A DNA stretch of 27,497 nt from a virus, in IMG/VR virus record IMGVR_UViG_3300021378_000131, positions 1 to 27,497 of that record. One strand, written 5' to 3'. The translations under genes and the position numbers were made by a program. This document shows, one piece after another, positions 23,509-27,497 of the stretch. A model generated the notes under the pieces. That model had not been told where the DNA came from. It was given only the letters and a program-made list of their open reading frames with translations, and did no database searches. The number at the start of each line of letters is the position of its first letter. The stretch's first letter is position 1.

Positions 23509-24070
23509 AATCTACTAATACCATTAAGGCATCTTCTTGTTTTTCTAAATTATTCTTTTCTTTAATTTGATTTAAAACTCTTATTAGTTCTAATTTGTTT
23601 TGATGTACCATTATCATTTCAAATTGACTATATCCGTCGTCCATTATACTTGCTTTTGGCTCTTGTTCTTCTGAAGTATCTTCCAATTCAAACATATCAT
23701 CTGCATTCCAAACATCTAATCCCCAATCTTGTATTTGCGTATTGTTCCAGTTGTCAGCTAAATTATCCCAATCCCATTCTCCAAATCCTATATTATCTTT
23801 AATTATAAACTCACGTTTTTGTTTTTCTGTAAGTCCTTTAGCTATTGTAATTGGCACTTCTTGAAGTCCAGCCTCTATACAAGCCTTATGCCTCATATTA
23901 CCTCCTAAAATAATCATATCTTCATCTACAACTATTGGTCGTAATTCAAGCATTTCTGGAAACTCATTAATTGACTTAACAAGTTTTTTAAATTTAGTGT
24001 CTTTTATCCAGCGAGGATTTGACTCATTACTTTTAATGTCGTGAATATTAACCTTTGTTTGTTTTTTCAT
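23489..24070 (-). CDS. ParB-like nuclease-fold protein (methylase-associated type)
   Basis: The 193-aa protein starts with the classic phage ParB N-domain: NPRWIKDTKFKKLVKSINEF, RPIVVDEDMIILGGNMRHKA (GGNMR at 56-60) and VPITIAKGLTEKQKREFIIK. Then comes DNIGFGEWDWDNLADNW and IQDWGLDVW, the segment that in many phages links a ParB domain to a DNA methyltransferase. Here no methyltransferase domain follows, only about 70 further residues with FEMIMVHQNKLELIRVLNQI. The gene overlaps the cupin gene by 20 bases. It is a second, divergent ParB-like protein in the same cassette. DNA or nucleotide binding is inferred from the family. Confidence 0.8.
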   Translation of the reverse strand: MKKQTKVNIHDIKSNESNPRWIKDTKFKKLVKSINEFPEMLELRPIVVDEDMIILGGNMRHKACIEAGLQEVPITIAKGLTEKQKREFIIKDNIGFGEWDWDNLADNWNNTQIQDWGLDVWNADDMFELEDTSEEQEPKASIMDDGYSQFEMIMVHQNKLELIRVLNQIKEKNNLEKQEDALMVLVDYGKRSI

Positions 24071-24182
24071 TTTTGCATTGTTTTAATTCTTCGTCCATTT
24101 CTGTAATCTTAACATATAGTTTTGATACTACGGTTTCAAGTACGGATAACCTTTGTTTAGTTGTATAATTTTTAGGCTTCAT
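24048..24182 (-). CDS. 44-aa coiled-coil-like small protein
   Basis: An ATG at 24182 opens a frame ending at 24048. It overlaps the Cys-rich gene by 11 bases and the ParB-like gene by 23 bases, a tight fit that supports it. The translation has TTKQRLSVLETVVSKLYVKI with Leu/Val at heptad spacing, so a short helix or coiled coil is likely. Function unknown. Confidence 0.6.
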   Translation of the reverse strand: MKPKNYTTKQRLSVLETVVSKLYVKITEMDEELKQCKNEKTNKG

Positions 24183-24615
24183 AACTATGATAAACTTTAT
24201 CTAATTCGTTACTCATCTTTAAAAGCAGTTTTCCACTTCCATTGCAGTTTTTACATAAGTCTATTTTTCTGTATTGCGTAGCAAATATTTGAGAATAAGA
24301 TTCAATTAGTAAATCAATTTCATTGTCATTCCATAGCTTTAATGTTCTATTTTTAATATATTTTGTATATCTTTTATATAGATCTTCAGTAAAACATCTT
24401 ACTGGTTTGCGTCTTATTGGAAAAATTTTATTTAGTTTCTGCTTACGCTCCTCACAACCACAATCGTCATTGTCTTTAAATATAGCTTTTTTAATAACTT
24501 TAGTCAATGGTTTAATTGGTTTACTTTCCAATACATTTTCTACAACATCGCCAAGTCCAGCTGGTGTAACTTTTACCTTTGTTGTCTTTTTCTTCCTTAC
24601 TTGTTTTTTTGCCAT
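24172..24615 (-). CDS. Cys-rich small phage protein (possible zinc binder)
   Basis: The 147-aa protein has a very basic start (MAKKQVRKKKTTKVKV), then GLGDVVENVLES, DDCGCEERKQKLNKIFP (C52, C54), a single C74 and LCKNCNGSGK (C121, C124). The CxC...CxxC spacing could bind a metal. The 'D-C-G-C-x-x-R-x-x-x-L-N-x-[I/L]-F' string is widespread in small proteins of Bacteroidota phages near terminase and sigma-like genes. It overlaps the sigma-like gene by 19 bases. A nucleic-acid-binding or regulatory role is plausible from the basic N-terminus but unproven. Confidence 0.65.
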   Translation of the reverse strand: MAKKQVRKKKTTKVKVTPAGLGDVVENVLESKPIKPLTKVIKKAIFKDNDDCGCEERKQKLNKIFPIRRKPVRCFTEDLYKRYTKYIKNRTLKLWNDNEIDLLIESYSQIFATQYRKIDLCKNCNGSGKLLLKMSNELDKVYHSYEA

Positions 24616-25079
24616 TTTAAATTACTGTTTTGATATTTATAATAATCTTCGTCTAATATTTCTTGAATTCCTAATTTTGTTTCTCTAAATACAAAGCCAT
24701 AATTTATATCGTACATTTCGGCTATTTCTCTATTACTTCGGTCGTAACTTTCTTTAATGAATTCCAGCCTATGCCATTTTATACTTTCTGCCTTGTCTAA
24801 TATATCTTGTTCTGCGTCTGTTGGCTCAAATTTCTTTGTTGTATCTTCTATATAATAAAAAGCGTCTAAACTAACCGGCTCTTTTTTTGCCTTGTTCATT
24901 TTAGCTCTAAATAAGTTTTTAAGTGTTCTAAATATATATCCAGCCGTTACGTTTTGTTTGTCCATTACCAGCAAATACATTTCTTGGGTAATTTCGTCAG
25001 CCATTTCTTTATCCCTATTACAAACGTAATAAGCCATTTTTCTCCATTGGATATCGTTTTTTGCTAACTCTATAAGCAT
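24597..25079 (-). CDS. Sigma-70-like (ECF-type) regulator
   Basis: With the start at ATG 25079 (MLIELAKND) the protein is 160 aa. A longer reading to 25169 would run through a hairpin in the leader and add a Phe/Lys-rich stretch, so it is rejected. Region-2-like sequence is KEMADEITQEMYLLVMD (about 24-40), followed by TAGYIFRTLKNLFRAK. A region-4-like HTH lies near the end (SNREIAEMYDINYGFVFRET). Small sigma-like proteins of this kind in phages are thought to direct late transcription, which suits its position just ahead of the terminase and virion genes. The region matches are weak, so a DNA-binding HTH regulator rather than a true sigma factor is possible. Confidence 0.68.
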   Translation of the reverse strand: MLIELAKNDIQWRKMAYYVCNRDKEMADEITQEMYLLVMDKQNVTAGYIFRTLKNLFRAKMNKAKKEPVSLDAFYYIEDTTKKFEPTDAEQDILDKAESIKWHRLEFIKESYDRSNREIAEMYDINYGFVFRETKLGIQEILDEDYYKYQNSNLKWQKNK

Positions 25080-25124
25080 TTTATGTGGCTTGTCCAAATT
25101 TAAGTAAAAGTTATTAACAAAACA

Positions 25125-25157
25125 AAAACGCCTAAACTTTAGAGGTTTAAGCGTCTT
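25125..25157 (-). terminator. Hairpin with U-rich tail in the sigma-like gene's leader
   Basis: On the minus strand 25157-25145 pairs with 25137-25125 over 13 bp including two G-U pairs, with a 7-base loop, followed by TTTTGTTTTG. It is 45 bases before the ATG at 25079 and about 100 bases after the M15 peptidase stop. It could end the upstream operon. A promoter match sits upstream of the hairpin, so it could also act as an attenuator in the leader. Confidence 0.72.
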
Positions 25158-25171
25158 AAAACAAAACAAAA

Positions 25172-25204
25172 CAAATCTACTATCGTGAAGATTTATTACT
25201 CAAA
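25172..25204 (-). promoter_or_regulatory. Bacteroidota-type promoter for the sigma-like/terminase operon
   Basis: On the minus strand TTTG (25204-25201), 21 bases, then TAGATTTG (25179-25172) match the Bacteroidota sigma consensus TTG-N17-23-TAnnTTTG. The start of transcription would be near 25165, just before the hairpin. It lies in the 178-base gap between the M15 gene and the sigma-like gene. The rest of that gap is A+T-rich with nothing else recognised. Confidence 0.65.
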
Positions 25205-25257
25205 TATAGTATTTGTATTGATATTCCTAATATATTTTAACAATTTTTATTCACAAA

Positions 25258-25614
25258 TTAATAAACCCAAATAACGTTTTCGTGTTTTTCGCAGTCAACG
25301 TCACAATGTATAAAAGTTTTAGCTATTCCAATGCGATTTATTCCAGCCTCTAATAAGGCATTAACTATTATAAATCTGTCTGTGCTATAACTACAAGCAA
25401 TGTCAACGGCTAATCCTTTCAAATGGCTCGATTGGGAAGCCCCTCCAACCTTTTTATTGTGTCTTGGTGTTCTGTAACCAGAATTAATTTTAAAAGGCAC
25501 TCCAGCTATGTGACGTGCCTTATTAAGTTTATCTAATAATTCTTTTTGCATTTTACTTCCAGAGCCTTTTAAATCTGGACTGGCAAATTCGCTTTCTTTA
25601 AAGTATTTTTTCAT
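25258..25614 (-). CDS. M15-family peptidase, probable endolysin
   Basis: The 118-aa protein carries SGYRTPRHN (45-53), SSHLKGLAVDIAC (62-74, with H64 and D71) and FIHCDVD (101-107, with H103), the zinc and catalytic residues of Peptidase_M15_3/D-Ala-D-Ala carboxypeptidase-like enzymes. It would cut peptidoglycan stem peptides. It has no signal peptide or membrane segment, so release by a holin is expected; holin-like genes lie far away at 537-1221. Its start overlaps the upstream nuclease stop (ATGA). It closes the first operon ahead of the hairpin at 25125. Confidence 0.88.
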   Translation of the reverse strand: MKKYFKESEFASPDLKGSGSKMQKELLDKLNKARHIAGVPFKINSGYRTPRHNKKVGGASQSSHLKGLAVDIACSYSTDRFIIVNALLEAGINRIGIAKTFIHCDVDCEKHENVIWVY

Positions 25615-26042
25615 AACTGTATTTTTACCTCAAGTAAAGATGCTAAACGTTTTGGTAAATTCCTATGTAATTTGTATATTTTTTTATCATTGTAATAATG
25701 ATTATGCTCCATTAATTTATTGTACTCTGGCAATTTAATTATTTCGTTTATTTTTTCCGTAATGTTAAATGCAGTTAATCCGTTTTCGTCCATTACAATA
25801 TAAATAAATTTTTTATCTAATAATTGTGACTTCTGATAGTTGACTGACAACTTCATACTTTCAATTAATTTGGTGGCATATACTTTCCCAAAACGATGCT
25901 TTATTTCAATAATATGATTTTCGCCCTCAAGATCAAAAGTGCTAAATTCATCTTCAGCTAATTTAACATTTAGTTTAAATCTGCTATTTAACCAGTCAGC
26001 AACATCTTTTTCTTTTTGTTTTATCTTGGCTTTTAATGTCAT
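25611..26042 (-). CDS. PD-(D/E)XK-type nuclease
   Basis: The 143-aa protein has a helix (1-22, KEKDVADWLNSRF), then STFDLEGENHIIEIKHR (34-50), giving the D37...E46-x-K48 pattern of PD-(D/E)XK nucleases, followed by a helix with MKLSVNYQKSQLL and a strand KFIYIVMDENG. This is the order of active-site elements in small phage nucleases and Holliday-junction-resolvase-like proteins. A DNA-cleaving role in replication, repair or packaging is inferred; the substrate is unknown. It overlaps both neighbours by 4 bases, so it is translated in step with the M15 gene. Confidence 0.65.
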   Translation of the reverse strand: MTLKAKIKQKEKDVADWLNSRFKLNVKLAEDEFSTFDLEGENHIIEIKHRFGKVYATKLIESMKLSVNYQKSQLLDKKFIYIVMDENGLTAFNITEKINEIIKLPEYNKLMEHNHYYNDKKIYKLHRNLPKRLASLLEVKIQL

Positions 26043-26284
26043 AATTTGTCGTAGTGATTATTTATGTATTCATTTATAACTCTGGAGGCTTTTTTCTTTT
26101 CAGCTATTAATTTCTGAAATGCCTTGTCTGTTTCATATAAGTTTTCAGTATTTGGCAAAATCCTAAAATCTTTAACGTCAAAATTGTTATATAAAAATTT
26201 CTCTGCCTCAATAAAATCTTGCTCTGAAATATTTATTGTAAATGATACTTTTAAGTTCTTAAATTTCATTGTCAATTTTTTCAA
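26039..26284 (-). CDS. Hypothetical protein, 81 aa
   Basis: Not recognised. The protein has a beta start (KFKNLKVSFTINIS), then a helical part (DFIEAEKFLYNN) and a Lys-rich C-terminal helix (FQKLIAEKKKASRVINEYI). It overlaps the nuclease gene by 4 bases (ATGA) and the 43-aa gene upstream by 26 bases. It is probably a small early regulatory or accessory protein. Confidence 0.6.
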   Translation of the reverse strand: MKKLTMKFKNLKVSFTINISEQDFIEAEKFLYNNFDVKDFRILPNTENLYETDKAFQKLIAEKKKASRVINEYINNHYDKL

Positions 26285-26390
26285 TGATTTCTCTTAACTC
26301 GCTTTTCTCAAATTCTCCAAGATTTATACCTTTAATAATTAGCATAAAATAATCTTCTTTTGTTCCAATACATTTAATTAATTTTTCCAT
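26259..26390 (-). CDS. Hypothetical small protein, 43 aa
   Basis: An ATG at 26390 opens a 43-codon frame ending at 26259. The translation begins MEKLIKCIGTKEDYFMLIIK and ends in an acidic amphipathic helix (FEKSELREIIEKIDNEI). It fills the gap between the 77-aa and 81-aa genes and overlaps the latter by 26 bases. Unknown function; support comes from spacing and protein-like composition. Confidence 0.55.
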   Translation of the reverse strand: MEKLIKCIGTKEDYFMLIIKGINLGEFEKSELREIIEKIDNEI

Positions 26391-26407
26391 TTATTCTTTT
26401 TTTTCGA

Positions 26408-26641
26408 TTAAAATAAGTGATTCATTACACAATCATAAACAAAATCATAATCTTCGTTTAGATCTTCAAGTTGGTCATCAGTCATTTCTACTCCGTCATA
26501 TTCTGCGTAGCTAATAAAAGCATCGCAAAAATCTGGATAGTCTTTTGTGTCAATTCCGTCAACTTCAATATTGCTTACTCTATTTGTATCAAATATTTCT
26601 GGTTGCTCGTTTGCATTTAATTTGTTAAAATTTAAACTCAT
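26408..26641 (-). CDS. Conserved small acidic phage protein, 77 aa
   Basis: The strongly acidic protein includes VDGIDTKDYPDFCDAFISYA, then EMTDDQLEDLNEDYDFVYDC and MNHLF at the end. I recall this 'V-D-x-x-D-x-x-D-[F/Y]-x-D-A-[F/Y]-I...L-[T/D]-x-[E/D]-x-L-[D/E]-x-L-N' pattern from small proteins in many phages and plasmids, always without known function. The acidity might mimic DNA, but this is speculation. It is followed after 17 bases by the 43-aa gene. Confidence 0.7.
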   Translation of the reverse strand: MSLNFNKLNANEQPEIFDTNRVSNIEVDGIDTKDYPDFCDAFISYAEYDGVEMTDDQLEDLNEDYDFVYDCVMNHLF

Positions 26642-26643
26642 AA

Positions 26644-26778
26644 TTATACGTTAAATAAAATTGATGCTAATACTCTAAATGCAAAGTAAGATATTGCAAA
26701 TATTAAAAACCACTTTGTTAGTTTTTTAAAAAACTTTCCAGCTTTAGATCCGATACTTTCTTTTTTTTGATTTTTCAT
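26644..26778 (-). CDS. Small single-pass membrane protein, 44 aa
   Basis: An ATG at 26778 gives MKNQKKESIGSKAGKFFKKL, a basic cytoplasmic part, then one membrane segment (WFLIFAISYFAFRVLASILF) and a stop at 26644, two bases before the next ATG at 26641. Positive-inside topology and close packing support it. Possible superinfection-exclusion or early membrane protein, but no family is recognised. Confidence 0.6.
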   Translation of the reverse strand: MKNQKKESIGSKAGKFFKKLTKWFLIFAISYFAFRVLASILFNV

Positions 26779-26786
26779 TATGTCTT

Positions 26787-26969
26787 TTATTTAATTAAAT
26801 TTAATCCTAAATAACTCGCTACATAGTTAATATGCTTTTGAGTAGTCATTGACCAGTAACCTAACTGGTGCAAATCGTTTCCGTCTATTTTAGCCACAAT
26901 AGTTGTGTAAGACCAAACATTGTTTCCGTTAATTGTTAAATTTTGCTTGTACTTTGGTAATTTTCTCAT
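26787..26969 (-). CDS. Conserved small phage protein, 60 aa
   Basis: The protein starts MRKLPKYKQNLTINGNNVWSY and contains DGNDLHQLGYWSMTTQKHI followed by NYVASYLGLNLIK. The 'L-x-Q-L-G-[Y/W]-W-S-x-T-T-x-K-H-I-N-Y-[V/A]' string is a compact conserved motif that I recall from small phage proteins of unknown function. The start codon is preceded by AAAACAAAACAAA and, 17 bases upstream, by a G+C-rich hairpin. Confidence 0.68.
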   Translation of the reverse strand: MRKLPKYKQNLTINGNNVWSYTTIVAKIDGNDLHQLGYWSMTTQKHINYVASYLGLNLIK

Positions 26970-26982
26970 TTTGTTTTGTTTT
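26970..26982 (-). promoter_or_regulatory. AAAACAAAACAAA translation-start element (copy 3)
   Basis: AAAACAAAACAAA directly precedes the ATG at 26969, identical to the leaders at 27156 and 27428. An A-rich unstructured leader is the probable ribosome-loading signal here in place of a Shine-Dalgarno site. Confidence 0.55.
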
Positions 26983-27004
26983 AAAAGGGAGGTTTTACCC
27001 TCCC
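26983..27004 (-). terminator. Hairpin with short T-tract between small genes
   Basis: GGGAGG and CCTCCC pair perfectly around a 6-base loop (GTAAAA) and are followed by TTTT on the minus strand. It is the most G+C-rich spot nearby, 8 bases after the stop of 27013-27156 and only 17 bases before the next ATG. There is no room for a promoter between them, so a partial terminator or RNA-stabilising stem is more likely than a full stop. Confidence 0.7.
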
Positions 27005-27012
27005 AGATTAGT

Positions 27013-27156
27013 TTATAGATCTTTAACTATTTCGGATAAATCAATACCTCTATCGATATTCTTATTCCATTCATCAGTTCCTTGCAAATTTTTGTTTGCT
27101 TTAAACCAAAAGTCTAATTGTTGTAACTCGTATTCTGCTCTTTCTACTCTATTCAT
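27013..27156 (-). CDS. Hypothetical small protein, 47 aa
   Basis: An ATG at 27156, preceded by the AAAACAAAACAAA leader shared with two neighbours, gives MNRVERAEYELQQLDFWFKA and ends LSEIVKDL at 27013. It is helical and charged, with aromatic residues in the middle. The shared leader is good evidence for translation. No function recognised. Confidence 0.65.
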   Translation of the reverse strand: MNRVERAEYELQQLDFWFKANKNLQGTDEWNKNIDRGIDLSEIVKDL

Positions 27157-27169
27157 TTTGTTTTGTTTT
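27157..27169 (-). promoter_or_regulatory. AAAACAAAACAAA translation-start element (copy 2)
   Basis: AAAACAAAACAAA directly before the ATG at 27156; one of three exact copies at the same distance from the start codon. Confidence 0.55.
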
Positions 27170-27182
27170 AAATTATTAATTT

Positions 27183-27428
27183 TTATACTGTTTGTACTAT
27201 TACTTCTTCCATTTCAAAAATACCATTATCGCCAGAAAAAGTAATCGTAAATCCGTCAGTACCTTTGTAAATATCAACCTTACCTCCATCGTTCATTTCT
27301 AAGTCCCAAAAGATTTCGTTGTGCCATTCTTCCAGCCAGTTAAATAGTTTTTCATCGATGTTTTTTTGATCAAGGTCGACTTGTACTAATCTTCCACTTC
27401 TACCTTGCATTTGAAATAATATTCCCAT
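27183..27428 (-). CDS. Hypothetical acidic protein, 81 aa
   Basis: The protein starts MGILFQMQGRSGRLVQVDLD, then a helical Trp-rich part (LFNWLEEWHNEIFWDLEMND) and strands ending EMEEVIVQTV. It is very acidic overall. No family was recognised. It is the first gene of the window in the direction of transcription; the 69 bases upstream to the window edge are A+T-rich leader with no clear promoter match. Confidence 0.65.
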   Translation of the reverse strand: MGILFQMQGRSGRLVQVDLDQKNIDEKLFNWLEEWHNEIFWDLEMNDGGKVDIYKGTDGFTITFSGDNGIFEMEEVIVQTV

Positions 27429-27441
27429 TTTGTTTTGTTTT
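27429..27441 (-). promoter_or_regulatory. AAAACAAAACAAA translation-start element (copy 1)
   Basis: AAAACAAAACAAA directly before the ATG at 27428, preceded by more A residues. Identical to the leaders of the next two genes. Confidence 0.55.
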
Positions 27442-27497
27442 TTTATAGTTAATTTTAGAATGATAATGCGTCCGAAACTATTTTATTAAAAATAGCA

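Noticed and set aside
20588-24070. Complete Dnd/Ssp DNA phosphorothioation system
   Set aside because: The PP-loop protein is IbrA/DUF3440-like and no DndA, DndB, DndD, DndE or Ssp gene is seen, so the known phosphorothioation pathway is not present in this window.
25080-25169. Longer N-terminus for the sigma-like protein, starting at ATG 25169
   Set aside because: It would be encoded by the leader hairpin and would start at or before the predicted transcription start.
25201-25208. Second TAnnTTTG match (TATATTTG) as a promoter
   Set aside because: The nearest upstream TTG is 32 bases away, outside the 17-23 range. It is better explained as supplying the -33 element of the promoter at 25172-25204.
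25186-25260. Short hydrophobic plus-strand frame in the gap at 25080-25257
   Set aside because: About 30 codons from a GTG in very A+T-rich DNA with no context on that strand. The apparent hydrophobicity follows from base composition.
1-27497. Lysogeny or mobility module (integrase, repressor, att sites)
   Set aside because: No recombinase, CI-like repressor or flanking repeats were found, so the window does not show whether this is a virulent phage or a prophage.

Overview
The window is part of a tailed-bacteriophage (or prophage) genome whose host is most likely in the Bacteroidota, probably a flavobacterium. The evidence is strong A+T richness, an almost total lack of Shine-Dalgarno sites, a Bacteroidota-type promoter (TTTG, 21 bp, TAGATTTG), and protein families typical of Bacteroidota phages: the XkdF-like prohead protease, the portal C-terminal module, 'MALKLDG...IYVGTTEVSKAYLG' fibre starts, a BACON-like domain and DUF285 repeats. 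Every supported gene is on the minus strand, so transcription runs from right to left. Genes are tightly packed, often with 1-40 bp overlaps, and no gene-free stretch exceeds 300 bases. No integrase, repressor, DNA polymerase, tRNA or CRISPR array is seen.

Layout in transcription order. (1) 27428-25258: a run of small, mostly unrecognised genes, a PD-(D/E)XK-type nuclease and an M15 peptidase (probable endolysin). (2) 25204-25079: a promoter, then a hairpin with a U-rich tail in the leader of a sigma-factor-like gene. (3) 24615-20588: a coupled cassette of a Cys-rich protein, a 44-aa protein, a ParB-like protein, a two-domain cupin, an IbrA-like PAPS-reductase-family PP-loop protein, an uncharacterised 171-aa protein and a second ParB-like (IbrB-type) protein. 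(4) 20581-19024: terminase small and large subunits. (5) 18990-10843: tail genes, starting with a probable tail assembly chaperone that carries a -1 frameshift on T9 and ending with the tape measure protein. (6) 10713-5009: head genes (protease-scaffold fusion, major capsid, tail-tube-like protein, portal fusion, connector). (7) 5016-1590: a second tail-tube-like protein, a fibre and a DUF285/PKD-like adhesin. (8) 1562-537: a small protein and holin-like membrane proteins. (9) 507-1: the start of a metallophosphoesterase that runs off the left edge.

There is no sheath gene and the tape measure is 675 aa, so a long non-contractile tail (siphovirus-like) is the best inference.

The most notable points are: the ParB / cupin / PAPS-reductase-like / 171-aa / ParB cassette between the late regulator and the terminase; the tail-chaperone frameshift; two different repeated translation-start signatures (TTATTATTA-N4-ATG before four virion genes, AAAACAAAACAAAATG before three small genes at the right end); hairpins with U-tracts placed just upstream of genes without room for an obvious promoter; and a pair of paralogous tail-tube-like proteins, one with a 30-bp tandem repeat at its C-terminus.
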